Assembly (NCBI RefSeq): GCF_016458305.1 | Contig: NZ_JAEMHL010000010.1 | Span: 1-64,000, forward strand | Source: Geomonas anaerohicana | GTDB taxonomy: Bacteria; Desulfobacterota; Desulfuromonadia; Geobacterales; Geobacteraceae | Length of the DNA: 64,000 nt | Direction: 5' to 3' | In this document: piece after piece, positions 20,925-29,233 of the stretch | How the letters are laid out: each line of letters starts with the position of its first letter | How positions within the stretch are numbered: position 1 is the stretch's first letter | The notes under the pieces: model-generated | What the model saw: only the letters and a program-made list of their open reading frames with translations | The model's database searches: none | What the model was told of the DNA's origin: nothing | Program-made: the position numbers and the translations under genes

Positions 20925-21791
20925 ATGTCACACCGAAGAGACGGAAGTGGACAGATGCCTGGCTGGCTCAACGCGGTGCTGATCTGCGGAACCGTGGCCG
21001 TGGTTGCAGCCATGGAGTTCAGGCGCCCGCTCAGGAAAGACAAGGATGACAAGCTGCGGCGCAACACCCGTAACGCCGCTTTCGCGGCCTTGGCCGCCGC
21101 CACCGTCGCAGTTGCCGAGAAGCCGGTGGTGGGGCCGCTTGCGCTGCAGGTGCAGTCAAAGCGCCTGGGACTGCTGAAGCTCTTCGGGCTTCCCGCCTGG
21201 GCCGAGGTGGCGCTGTCGGTGCTGCTCCTCGACTACACGCTGTTCATCTGGCATGTGCTGACCCACAAGGTCCCCTTGCTCTGGCGCTTCCACAGGCCGC
21301 ACCACGTCGATCTCGATCTCGATGCCAGCACCGCGCTCCGTTTCCATTTCGGCGAACTTATCCTTTCGGTCCCCTGGCGCGCGGCGCAGGTCCGTCTGAT
21401 CGGAGTCTCCCCCTTTGGCCTTGCCTTATGGCAAACCCTCACCTTGATGGAGATCCTGTTCCATCACTCCAACCTGAGGCTCCCGCACCGGGTCGAGCAG
21501 CGTCTGTGCCGCATCATCGTCACCCCGCGCATGCACGGGATCCATCATTCCGTGGTGAGGGAGGAGCGGGACTCCAACTGGTCCACCATCTTCTCTTGGC
21601 CCGACTACCTGCACGGCACCATTCGCCTCAACGTGCTGCAGGACTCGGTGGACATCGGCGTCGCCGGTTGCCAGGACCCGAAGCAGCTGACCCTGGGCAG
21701 GGTGCTGGCAATGCCCTTCACTCCCCAGCCGGAAGTGGAAGGACCCAAACGCGAAGCGCTGCCGGTGCCGCCGACCGTGCTGGCGGTCTGA
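20925..21791 (+). CDS. Sterol desaturase / fatty acid hydroxylase family protein
   Basis: Membrane di-iron enzyme of 288 residues. Four hydrophobic segments surround the eight-histidine signature: HVLTH, FHRPHH, HHSN and MHGIHH. Such enzymes hydroxylate or desaturate lipids; the substrate here is unknown, with membrane lipids or hopanoid/carotenoid-type compounds possible. The ATG at 20925 was chosen because AGGAG lies 7 bases upstream; the frame is open to 20781. A strong terminator follows, so it is monocistronic. Confidence 0.85.
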   Translation: MSHRRDGSGQMPGWLNAVLICGTVAVVAAMEFRRPLRKDKDDKLRRNTRNAAFAALAAATVAVAEKPVVGPLALQVQSKRLGLLKLFGLPAWAEVALSVLLLDYTLFIWHVLTHKVPLLWRFHRPHHVDLDLDASTALRFHFGELILSVPWRAAQVRLIGVSPFGLALWQTLTLMEILFHHSNLRLPHRVEQRLCRIIVTPRMHGIHHSVVREERDSNWSTIFSWPDYLHGTIRLNVLQDSVDIGVAGCQDPKQLTLGRVLAMPFTPQPEVEGPKREALPVPPTVLAV

Positions 21792-21809
21792 CTCCTTTTG
21801 CAACCGAAA

Positions 21810-21852
21810 CGAAGAGACCCATCAGCAATTGCTGGTGGGTCTCGTTTTTTTG
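21810..21852 (+). terminator. Terminator of the sterol-desaturase-family gene
   Basis: Stem GAGACCCATCAGC/GCTGGTGGGTCTC (one G-T pair), loop AATT, followed by G and seven T. Confidence 0.88.
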
Positions 21853-21874
21853 TCCGGCAGCTACTTCGGGCGGC

Positions 21875-22060
21875 TCAGGCCAGCGGGCCCCGCGGCGGGT
21901 CTTTGGGGCGGGTCTTGACGACGCCGGTCAGAATGCCGATGCCGAGCAGGATGATCGACACGATGGCGATCTTGAACATGGCCACACCTGCCGTGACCAG
22001 GGCCCAGGCGATGCCGGAGATAACCAGCATGAATCCGATGATGTAGAGCGCGAACGACAT
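21875..22060 (-). CDS. Small two-helix membrane protein
   Basis: 61 residues, ATG at 22060 after AAGGAGG. Two transmembrane helices (about 3-25 and 30-48) with a short loop and a basic, proline-rich tail (KTRPKDPPRGPLA). Short conserved membrane proteins like this are common in Geobacteraceae; no function is known to me. Too short for domain assignment. Confidence 0.7.
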   Translation of the reverse strand: MSFALYIIGFMLVISGIAWALVTAGVAMFKIAIVSIILLGIGILTGVVKTRPKDPPRGPLA

Positions 22061-22196
22061 GGGATCCTCCTTGTGCCAGGTTGGACGGGTGGTGAAGCGT
22101 TGGCGTTTGTTAATTTGAGGCAAGGTAAATGCTAGCGGCAGGGGTGCTGTTGTCAATGGCGGGGAACGGCGAGGTGCGGCGCTGAGGGGATGCTGT

Positions 22197-22709
22197 TCAG
22201 GCTTCCTGGTACAGCGGGCCGAAGGCGTCCAGGTGGGTCAGGTACAACCTCATGTCGAACTCGAGTTGGTGGTAGCCGGGTTCCATGTACTCGCAGAGCT
22301 GGTAGAAAGCCTTGTTGTGCTCCTTCTCCTTGAGGTGGGCCAGCTCGTGCACCACGATCATGCGCAGGAACTCGACGGGTGCGGTCTTGAACACCGTGGC
22401 GATCCGGATCTCGTGCTTGGCGGTCAGCTTCGCTCCCTGGACGCGCGACACGAAGGAGTGCAGGCCGAGGGCGTGGTTGATGACGCTGATCTTTGGGTCG
22501 TAGCTCACCTTGCTGAGCGGCTGCGACTTGCGCAGGAATTCGTTCTTGAGGTTGACGGTGAAGTCGTAGAGAGCCCGGTCGGTCCTGACCTGGTGCGGGG
22601 TAGGGTACTTGGCCAGCAAAACGCCCCCCAACTCGTTGCTCGCCAGGAGGCGCTCCACCTTCGAAATGACTTGTTCTGAATATCCAGCCAGGTATTTCAA
22701 TCCGCGCAT
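22197..22709 (-). CDS. YgjP/DUF45-like metallopeptidase
   Basis: 170 residues with the zinc motif HELAHLKEKEHNKAFY, i.e. HExxH plus a third His five residues later, as in YgjP/SprT-like small metallopeptidases. The N-terminal half (VNLKNEFLRKSQPLSKVSYDP) is the usual helical and beta lead-in. Cytoplasmic, with no signal peptide. The ATG at 22709 was chosen because the longer frame to 22775 starts in unrelated sequence; its Shine-Dalgarno (GGGAAAAAG) is weak. Substrate unknown. Confidence 0.82.
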   Translation of the reverse strand: MRGLKYLAGYSEQVISKVERLLASNELGGVLLAKYPTPHQVRTDRALYDFTVNLKNEFLRKSQPLSKVSYDPKISVINHALGLHSFVSRVQGAKLTAKHEIRIATVFKTAPVEFLRMIVVHELAHLKEKEHNKAFYQLCEYMEPGYHQLEFDMRLYLTHLDAFGPLYQEA

Positions 22710-22790
22710 ATCTTTTTCCCGGGACGGTGTGGTACGACCAGTCGCGAAAGTAGCATATCCCGGGGGGAAGTGCAAACCGTGACACGGGTG

Positions 22791-24098
22791 TCACAACCGC
22801 AGGGGCATCCGGCTGGAGCGCTCGGCCACCCTCTGCATGATGCCGCCCAGGTAGCGCGAGCCAAGCTCACTGGCGGCCAGCTTCTGTTTCACCGCGGGGA
22901 GCCTGAGGATGGCCCCGACCAGGGCCGCCATGGCACGGTGATTGAGCATGGCCGGGTTGTCCCAGATAAGGTGTTGCAGCTTGCCGTGCTCCAGGGCCAT
23001 CAGCACCAGCCGGTGCGCGTTGTCCACCGGGGTCGCCACCCGCTCCGCCTTGGAAATGAGCACCAGGGAGTTGGTGCGGCACACCCGCACGCAGACGCCG
23101 CAGCCGAGGCAGCGCTCCTGGTCCTGCACGCACCTGCGCTGCCAGGGGTGCTGCGGGTCATTGGCGGAGACCAGACGCATCGCTTCGGCGGGGCAGGCGT
23201 CCACGCAGCGCCCGCAACCGCTGCAGCGCTGCGGCCTGAGTTCGGCGAGGTAGTTGGTGCTGCAGACGGGCTGCAGATTGCAGAACTTGCGAGCCCGGAT
23301 CAGAGTTTCGCAGCAGCAACTGCAGCAGTTGCAGATGGAGCTGACGCCGAACTGGGCGTTGTCAGCGACCTGGATCAGGTTCTGCTCCCTGCTCTGCTGC
23401 AGCAGCTCCAGGCATTGTTCCGCGCTGATCTCCCGGGCGTGCTCGTGTCGGATCAGGGAATCGGCCAGGTCGTCGAACACCATGCAGGTCTCCAGCGGTG
23501 CCGAACATGCCCTGCCCACGTGCCTCATCTTGTGGCGGCAGCTGCAGGTACCGACGCCGATGCGCCTGGCCCCCTGGATTACCTCGGAGGCGCGTTCGTA
23601 GTTGAACAGGTGCGCCAGGTTGGAGGACGGGACCTGCTCTTCGTCCACCATGATCCTGGTGCTGGCGGTGTTGCCGTCAGTGTAAAGGTCGCGGATGTAC
23701 TCCTCTTCCTGGTTCAGGTACTGGTCGAGCAGACGGCTGAGGGCCGGTTGGTCCACATCCTTTCGGACCCGCATCAGCACGAAATCGAGGAACCCCGCCA
23801 TGGGAGGCGGCAGGATGTAGAGCTTCTCCCCTTCGTGTTCCGTGTCCAGCAACAAGCCCCGCTCCGCCAGCCCTTCCAACGTGCGGTAGGCCTCGACCTC
23901 CCTTACACCCCAGACGTGGGCTGCGCGTGCCGGCGAGAACGGGTGCATTGGGAGCTGACCCACGAGCTTGGCCTCCTGCTCGGTGAAGAGCAGGGCGAGT
24001 ATCTTGGCGAGCAATTCAGAGGGGGGAGCTCCCTGAGGGAATCTTTCCAGGCGCTCCATCAACGAGGTGTATCCGTTGCGGTTTTGGAGATGCGGCAT
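22791..24098 (-). CDS. Two-ferredoxin-domain protein with winged-helix-like N-terminus
   Basis: 435 residues. The N-terminal 100 look like a winged-helix module (VWGVREVEAYRTLEGLAERGLL). A Cys-rich middle follows, with GVGTCSCRHKMRHVGRACS and the unusual run CNCCSCCC near residue 257. Two 4Fe-4S ferredoxin motifs come next (CSGCGRCVDACP and CLGCGVCVRVC). The C-terminus is helical. This layout is found in conserved delta-proteobacterial proteins of unknown role, possibly redox-sensing or electron transfer. AGGAGAG precedes the ATG. It is divergent from the biotin genes. Confidence 0.82.
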   Translation of the reverse strand: MPHLQNRNGYTSLMERLERFPQGAPPSELLAKILALLFTEQEAKLVGQLPMHPFSPARAAHVWGVREVEAYRTLEGLAERGLLLDTEHEGEKLYILPPPMAGFLDFVLMRVRKDVDQPALSRLLDQYLNQEEEYIRDLYTDGNTASTRIMVDEEQVPSSNLAHLFNYERASEVIQGARRIGVGTCSCRHKMRHVGRACSAPLETCMVFDDLADSLIRHEHAREISAEQCLELLQQSREQNLIQVADNAQFGVSSICNCCSCCCETLIRARKFCNLQPVCSTNYLAELRPQRCSGCGRCVDACPAEAMRLVSANDPQHPWQRRCVQDQERCLGCGVCVRVCRTNSLVLISKAERVATPVDNAHRLVLMALEHGKLQHLIWDNPAMLNHRAMAALVGAILRLPAVKQKLAASELGSRYLGGIMQRVAERSSRMPLRL

Positions 24099-24242
24099 GG
24101 CGGCTCTCCTGATAGTGCTGCGGGTGTCAGTAGCAGGTTGAGGCAGGATGTTTGATGAAAAAACTTTAAGAGTATATCCCGCTTCGGATGGGGTGCAATT
24201 CTGGTGGCGGTGACCTGTCGCTCATGGTATGGCAGGTTTATC

Positions 24243-24270
24243 TTGCTAAATCAAGTGCATAGGATAAGGT
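24243..24270 (+). promoter_or_regulatory. Candidate promoter of the biotin operon
   Basis: TTGCTA (24243-24248), a 16-bp spacer and TAAGGT (24265-24270). The predicted start site falls at the left half of the BirA operator, the right place for repression. Confidence 0.4.
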
Positions 24271-24278
24271 GTATGTAT

Positions 24279-24310
24279 TTGTCAACCGCAGATGGTTGTC
24301 AGGTTGACGA
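24279..24310 (+). promoter_or_regulatory. BirA operator (biotin repressor site)
   Basis: TTGTCAACC (24279-24287), 14 bases, GGTTGACGA (24302-24310): arms complementary at 8 of 9 positions with the spacing of bacterial BirA sites (TTGTnAACC-N14/15-GGTTnACAA). It lies upstream of bioF, as expected for repression by biotinyl-AMP-bound BirA. It implies a BirA with a DNA-binding domain elsewhere in the genome. Confidence 0.8.
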
Positions 24311-24372
24311 ACCGGAGCGCCTGTGCTAATAACAATGGCTCCGCGTTCACCCCGGCATGGAAAGGAGAGGCT

Positions 24373-25542
24373 GTGCAGACATTCGCAGAAGAACTGGACC
24401 TGTTGCGTTCCCAAGGGCTGTACCGCAGCATGAGGGTAATAAACGGGGCGCAGGGGAGCCACGTCGAGCTGGACGGGAAACGTGTGCTCCTGCTCTGTTC
24501 CAACAACTATCTCGGCTTGGCCGATCATCCCGCACTGCGCAGGGCCGCGGTCTTCGGTGCGGCTTTGGGGACAGGGAGCGGCGCCTCGCGGCTGGTTTCC
24601 GGCACCATGGCGCTGCACGTGGAACTGGAGGAGCGTATCGCCCGTTTCAAGGGGACCGAAAAGGCGCTGGTCTTCAACTCCGGCTATGCCGCCAACACCG
24701 GCATTATTTCCGCCCTGGTCGGCCGTGGCGACGCCATCTACTCGGACAAGTTGAACCATGCCAGCATCGTCGACGGCGCCCTGTTGTCGCGGGCTGATTT
24801 CCACCGTTACCCGCACCGGGACATGGCGGCCCTGGAGCGGCTGCTGCGGGAAAAGCCCGGCAGCGGAAGGCGTCTGATCGTCACCGACGGGGTCTTCAGC
24901 ATGGACGGCGACATCGCCCCATTGCAGCAGATGGTGCAACTCGCCCGGCAGTATGATGCTCTGCTCATGGTCGACGATGCCCACGGCACCGGCGTCCTCG
25001 GGGCGACCGGACGCGGCACGGCCGAGCTCTTGGGGGTGATGGACGGCGTAGATATTCACATGGGAACGCTGGGCAAGGGGCTGGGGAGCTGCGGCGCATA
25101 TGCGGCCGCATCGACGGAGATCTGCGACTACCTGGTGAACAAGGCGCGCAGTTTCATCTTTTCGACCTCGCTGCCGCCGGCGGTGCTGGCCCCGTCCGTC
25201 GCGGCGCTGGACCTGGTCGACTCCCGGGAGGGGAAGGAGCTGCGGGACAGACTTGCGGCAAACGTCGCCCTCTTCAAGGGGAGGCTGGCGGCCGCCGGCT
25301 TCGATACCATGGGAAGCGAGACCCAGATCGTCCCGATCTTCGTGGGGCCGGCCGAGGCGACCATGCGGTTCAGCAAGGAACTGCTGGACGAGGGGATCTT
25401 CGTGCAGGGGATCCGTCCGCCCACCGTTCCCGCCGGAAGCTGCCGGTTGCGCTGCACCATCATGGCGACCCACGAGGCCGCGGACCTGGAAGCCGCCGCC
25501 GACACCATCGAGCGGCTGGGGAAGAAGCTCGGGGTAATTTAA
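24373..25542 (+). CDS. bioF: 8-amino-7-oxononanoate synthase
   Basis: PLP enzyme that condenses pimeloyl-ACP with alanine, the first committed step of the biotin ring. 389 residues; the PLP lysine is in [11 protein letters not shown], with the conserved NNYLG near the N-terminus, [10 protein letters not shown] and SGYAANTG. The close relative Kbl (2-amino-3-ketobutyrate CoA ligase) is unlikely because bioH and bioC follow and a BirA site precedes it. The GTG at 24373 was chosen for its AAGGAGAGG site; a longer frame begins at 24292 inside the operator region. Confidence 0.92.
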   Translation: MQTFAEELDLLRSQGLYRSMRVINGAQGSHVELDGKRVLLLCSNNYLGLADHPALRRAAVFGAALGTGSGASRLVSGTMALHVELEERIARFKGTEKALVFNSGYAANTGIISALVGRGDAIYSDKLNHASIVDGALLSRADFHRYPHRDMAALERLLREKPGSGRRLIVTDGVFSMDGDIAPLQQMVQLARQYDALLMVDDAHGTGVLGATGRGTAELLGVMDGVDIHMGTLGKGLGSCGAYAAASTEICDYLVNKARSFIFSTSLPPAVLAPSVAALDLVDSREGKELRDRLAANVALFKGRLAAAGFDTMGSETQIVPIFVGPAEATMRFSKELLDEGIFVQGIRPPTVPAGSCRLRCTIMATHEAADLEAAADTIERLGKKLGVI

Positions 25543-25578
25543 AAACCTCTGTGTTGAGCTTTTGACTGGGACTTATTT

Positions 25579-26358
25579 ATGACTTTGCATTACCAGGAAA
25601 TAGGCGCCGGGCGGCCGGTGGTGTTTGTCCACGGCTGGGCCATGTCGGGCCGGGCCTGGCGTTTCCAGCAGGAGCTGCAGGACGCCGGACGGCTCATCTT
25701 CCTCGACCTGCGCGGTCACGGCCATTCGGCGCCGGCCTCGTCCTACAGCATCGACGACTATGCCTCGGACCTGGGCACCTTCTTCGAGGAGCTGGCCCTG
25801 CAGGACGCGGTGCTGGTGGGGTGGTCGATGGGGGTGCAGGTGGCGCTGCAGGCTTTCCCGGCACTGCGCTCCCGGCTGGCCGGGATGGTGCTAGTCGGTG
25901 GCAACGCCAGGTACGCCAGCTGTGACGACTACCCGCATGGCAAGGCGCCGGTTGAAGTGAAGGGGATGGGGCTGCGCCTGCGGCGCGACCACCAGAAGAC
26001 CATGGGCGACTTCTTCAAGGGGATGTTCGCCGAAGGGGAACTGGACCACGACCTCTACCAGCGCATCGTGCACGAGATCGTGCTGGGGGGGCGCTCCGCC
26101 GACCGCGAGGCGGTGATGCAATCGCTGAACATCCTCTCCACGGCGGACCTGAGGGCGCAACTGCCGCAGGTGGACCGGCCGGTGCTGGTGATCCATGGCG
26201 ACCAGGATACTGTCTGCACCGTTACTGCCTCGGAATACCTGGCGCAGCACCTCCCGATGGCGCGGCTGGAGATATTCGAGGGGTGCGGTCACGCGCCTTT
26301 CATGACCAGGCCCGAGCGGTTCAACGCGGTGCTCCGCGAGTTCATCGCGGGGCTGTAA
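25579..26358 (+). CDS. bioH: Pimeloyl-ACP methyl ester esterase
   Basis: Alpha/beta hydrolase of 259 residues that frees pimeloyl-ACP from its methyl ester so that BioF can use it. Triad: Ser in GWSMG, Asp in HGDQD, His in GCGHAPF. The oxyanion-hole motif HGWAMSG is typical of BioH. It lies between bioF (36 bases upstream) and bioC, exactly its biochemical partners. Confidence 0.88.
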   Translation: MTLHYQEIGAGRPVVFVHGWAMSGRAWRFQQELQDAGRLIFLDLRGHGHSAPASSYSIDDYASDLGTFFEELALQDAVLVGWSMGVQVALQAFPALRSRLAGMVLVGGNARYASCDDYPHGKAPVEVKGMGLRLRRDHQKTMGDFFKGMFAEGELDHDLYQRIVHEIVLGGRSADREAVMQSLNILSTADLRAQLPQVDRPVLVIHGDQDTVCTVTASEYLAQHLPMARLEIFEGCGHAPFMTRPERFNAVLREFIAGL

Positions 26359-26395
26359 CTTCAGGCGGGGCAAGATCTCCTTTCCCCCTCCCTTA

Positions 26396-26417
26396 CCCTC
26401 CCCCTCCGGGGGAGGGG
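26396..26417. repeat. GC-rich hairpin CCCTCCCCC/GGGGGAGGG
   Basis: Perfect 9-bp arms with loop TCC, in the 74-base gap between bioH and bioC. Same style as the hairpin at 150-172. Confidence 0.6.
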
Positions 26418-26432
26418 ACTTAGAAGGTGTAG

Positions 26433-27260
26433 ATGGCGGCAGAGATAGACAGAGATAAGGTGCGCGAGTCGTTCCACCGGCAGGCGACCGATTACGACCG
26501 GCATGCGGTGGTGCAGGGGCGCGTGGTGGAAAAGGTGCTCGCGCTGCTGCAGGCGGAGCAGGTGGCGCCCGCGTCGCTGCTCGACATCGGTGCCGGGACC
26601 GGGAGGCTGCTGACCCGGCTGACCGAGCTTTACCCGGAGATGGATGCCGTCGGCGCGGACCTCGCGCCGGGGATGTGCGAGGCAGCCGCCCGCAACCTGG
26701 CCGGCAGGCGGGTGCGCATGGTGAACGCCGATGCGGAGTCGCTCCCCTTCGAAGCCGAGACCTTCGACGTGGTCGTGTCCACCTCGACCTATCAATGGTT
26801 GGCGACGCTGGACCAGGCTTTCGCCGAGGCACTGCGCGTGCTGAAGCCTGGCGGCGTGTTCTGCTTCGCCTTGTTCGGGGAGCACACCCTGTTCGAGTTG
26901 CGGGAGTCGTACCGTGCGGTGCTCGAAGGGGGCGCCGACCGCACCCATAGCTTTTTCCCCGCCGAAGAAGTGTCGGGCGCGCTGATGCGGGCGGGGTTCT
27001 GTGGTCCGCGGGTCAGTTCGGAGCTGGAGGTGGAAATGCACCCGGACGTGCCGGAGCTGCTGCGTTCCTTGAAGAACATCGGGGCGGGGAGCACGGCGCC
27101 GGCGAGCGGCAAGGGGCTCTCGGAGCGGCGGGTGATGCTGGAGATGATGGCCAGCTACCGCAAGAGGTTCGGCAGCGAGGACGGGGTGCCGGCGACGTAC
27201 GAGGTGGTGTACGGCGTTGCAAGGAAGAAAAGGCGGTCGGACTCGAACCAGTCTGACTAG
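26433..27260 (+). CDS. bioC: Malonyl-ACP O-methyltransferase
   Basis: SAM-dependent methyltransferase that caps malonyl-ACP so fatty acid synthase can build the pimeloyl chain. 275 residues; the SAM site LLDIGAGTGRLL is at about 49-60 and the second motif NADAESLPFE at about 98. N-terminal VRESFHRQATDYDRHA is typical of BioC. GAAGGTG precedes the ATG. The last codons (SDSNQSD) lie inside a 9-bp tandem repeat, so the C-terminus is probably not under strong selection. Confidence 0.9.
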   Translation: MAAEIDRDKVRESFHRQATDYDRHAVVQGRVVEKVLALLQAEQVAPASLLDIGAGTGRLLTRLTELYPEMDAVGADLAPGMCEAAARNLAGRRVRMVNADAESLPFEAETFDVVVSTSTYQWLATLDQAFAEALRVLKPGGVFCFALFGEHTLFELRESYRAVLEGGADRTHSFFPAEEVSGALMRAGFCGPRVSSELEVEMHPDVPELLRSLKNIGAGSTAPASGKGLSERRVMLEMMASYRKRFGSEDGVPATYEVVYGVARKKRRSDSNQSD

Positions 27261-27320
27261 TCAGACCAGTCGGACCAGTCGGACCAGTCGGACCAGTCGG
27301 ACCAGTCGGACCAGTCGGAC
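27244..27320. repeat. 9-bp tandem repeat CGGACCAGT, about 8.5 units
   Basis: Five exact units at 27271-27315 are followed by a partial one; three degenerate units precede them (27244-27270), reaching into the end of bioC. The length suggests slippage; unit size is a multiple of three, so changes would not shift a frame. Confidence 0.9.
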
Positions 27321-27364
27321 AAAAAAAGAAGGGGGCGGCCGATTTTTCGGCCGCCCCCTTTTCC
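27321..27364. terminator. Bidirectional terminator between bioC and ettA
   Basis: Perfect 12-bp stem GGGGGCGGCCGA/TCGGCCGCCCCC with loop TTTT. A run of A on the left and TTTT on the right let it work for both convergent genes. Confidence 0.88.
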
Positions 27365-27377
27365 GTTGCTGGCTCGC

Positions 27378-29063
27378 CTAGGCGCGGGTGAGCTGGCGAT
27401 ACCTGATGCGGTGCGGCTGGTCGGCCGCGGTGCCGAGACGCGCGTGACGGTCTTCCTCGTACTCGGAGTAGTTCCCCTCGAACCAGACCACCTTGCTGTC
27501 CCCCTCAAAGGCGAGGATGTGGGTGGCGATCCTGTCCAGGAACCAACGGTCGTGGGAGATGACCACGGCGCAGCCGGCGAAGTTCTCCAGCGCTTCCTCG
27601 AGGGCACGCATGGTGTTGACGTCGAGGTCGTTGGTCGGCTCGTCAAGCAGGATGACGTTGCCGCCGTCCTTGAGCATCTTGGCGAGGTGCACACGGTTAC
27701 GCTCGCCGCCGGAGAGCATGCCCACTTTCTTCTGCTGGTCGGCGCCGGAGAAGTTGAAACGGGCCACGTAGGCGCGGGAATTGACCAGCTGCTTGCCGAG
27801 CTGCAGCTGCTCCTGGCCTTCGGAGATCACTTCCCAGATGGTCTTGTCCGGATCGAGTGCGTCCCTGCTCTGGTCCACGTAGGCGAGTTTCACGGTCTCG
27901 CCGGTCTTGAAGGTGCCGGAATCGGGCTTCTCTTCGCCGGTGATCATGCGGAACAGGGTGGTCTTGCCGGCGCCGTTGGGGCCGATCACGCCGACGATGC
28001 CGCCCGGCGGGAGCCTGAATTCCATCCCCTCGATGAGGAGCTTGTCGCCGTACCCCTTGCTGACTTTGTCCGCCTCGACGACGACGCCACCCAGACGCGG
28101 CCCGGGCGGGATGAAGATCTCCAGGTCCTTGGCGCGCTGCTCGCTCTCGGTGTTGAGCATCTCCTCGTAGGAGTTGATGCGCGCCTTACCCTTGGCGTGG
28201 CGCCCCTTCGGGCTCATCCTGATCCACTCCAACTCGCGCTTCAAAGTCTTCTGGCGCTCGCTCTCGGTCTTCTCCTCCTGGGCCAGGCGTTTCTCCTTCT
28301 GCTCCAGCCACGAAGAGTAGTTCCCCTGCCACGGGATCCCCTGGCCGCGGTCCAGCTCGAGGATCCAGCCGGCCACGTTGTCCAGGAAGTAGCGGTCGTG
28401 GGTGACGGCGATGACCGTGCCGGCGTAGCGCTGCAGGTGCTGCTCCAGCCAGGCGACGCTCTCGGCGTCCAGGTGGTTGGTCGGCTCGTCCAGGAGCAGG
28501 ATGTCCGGCTTCTGCAGCAACAGGCGGCACAGGGCGACGCGGCGCTTCTCACCACCGGAGAGGTTGGCGACGTTGGTCTCGGGAGGGGGGCAGCGCAGCG
28601 CGTCCATGGCCAGCTCCAGTCGGCTGTCCAGGTCCCAGGCGTCCAGGTGGTCCAGCTTTTCCTGCACCTTGGCCTGGCGGTCGCAGAGCTTCTCCATCTC
28701 GGCGTCGGTCATCTCCTCGCCGAACTTCATGTTTATCTCGTTGAACTCGTTGACCAGATCCACCACTTCCTGCACGCCTTCCTCGACGCACTGGCGCACC
28801 GTCTTCGACGGATCGAGGGTCGGCTCCTGCTCCAGGAATCCGACGGTGTAACCCGGGGAGAGGATGGTCTTGCCGTTGAACTCCTTGTCCGTGCCGGCAA
28901 GGATCTTCAGGAGCGAACTCTTGCCGGAGCCGTTCAGACCGAGCACGCCGATCTTGGCGCCGTAGAAATAGGAGAGGTAGATGTCTTTCAGCACCGGTTT
29001 CTTGTCGTAAAACTTGCTCACACCGATCATCGAGTAGATGACCTTGTTCGGCTCGATAGCCAT
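27378..29063 (-). CDS. ettA: Energy-dependent translational throttle protein EttA (ABC-F)
   Basis: Soluble twin-ATPase that binds the ribosomal E site and gates entry into elongation according to ATP level. 561 residues: ABC1 (Walker [10 protein letters not shown], signature LSGGEKRR, Walker [13 protein letters not shown]), the P-site tRNA-interaction linker rich in Lys/Glu (about 245-310), and ABC2 ([27 protein letters not shown]). The EttA-type arm within ABC1 is present and length matches E. coli EttA (555). GGAGGAAG precedes the ATG. Confidence 0.93.
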   Translation of the reverse strand: MAIEPNKVIYSMIGVSKFYDKKPVLKDIYLSYFYGAKIGVLGLNGSGKSSLLKILAGTDKEFNGKTILSPGYTVGFLEQEPTLDPSKTVRQCVEEGVQEVVDLVNEFNEINMKFGEEMTDAEMEKLCDRQAKVQEKLDHLDAWDLDSRLELAMDALRCPPPETNVANLSGGEKRRVALCRLLLQKPDILLLDEPTNHLDAESVAWLEQHLQRYAGTVIAVTHDRYFLDNVAGWILELDRGQGIPWQGNYSSWLEQKEKRLAQEEKTESERQKTLKRELEWIRMSPKGRHAKGKARINSYEEMLNTESEQRAKDLEIFIPPGPRLGGVVVEADKVSKGYGDKLLIEGMEFRLPPGGIVGVIGPNGAGKTTLFRMITGEEKPDSGTFKTGETVKLAYVDQSRDALDPDKTIWEVISEGQEQLQLGKQLVNSRAYVARFNFSGADQQKKVGMLSGGERNRVHLAKMLKDGGNVILLDEPTNDLDVNTMRALEEALENFAGCAVVISHDRWFLDRIATHILAFEGDSKVVWFEGNYSEYEEDRHARLGTAADQPHRIRYRQLTRA

Positions 29064-29115
29064 GACTTCCTCCGTATTGTTTTATTAACCTTTGTATCGT
29101 TTTGTAAAAGGGCCA

Positions 29116-29145
29116 TTATTACATGCAACTACCGCAGCATGTCAA
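29116..29145 (-). promoter_or_regulatory. Candidate promoter of ettA
   Basis: On the minus strand TTGACA (29145-29140), an 18-bp spacer and TAATAA (29121-29116), 53 bases before the ettA start. Confidence 0.5.
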
Positions 29146-29168
29146 CTGCCATCCCCCGGAGTCCGTCC

Positions 29169-29197
29169 TTGACATTCCCTTTTATGTATAGTTAAAT
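29169..29197 (+). promoter_or_regulatory. Sigma-70 promoter of the RCC1-repeat lipoprotein
   Basis: TTGACA (29169-29174), a 17-bp spacer and TTAAAT (29192-29197), 37 bases before the ATG. It is back to back with the ettA promoter. Confidence 0.6.
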
Positions 29198-29233
29198 CCG
29201 CCGGATCGAATTCACCATCAAGGGGTCTCTCAT

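Noticed and set aside
27262-27320. The CGGACCAGT repeat as a CRISPR array
   Set aside because: Units are 9 bp and contiguous, with no spacers.
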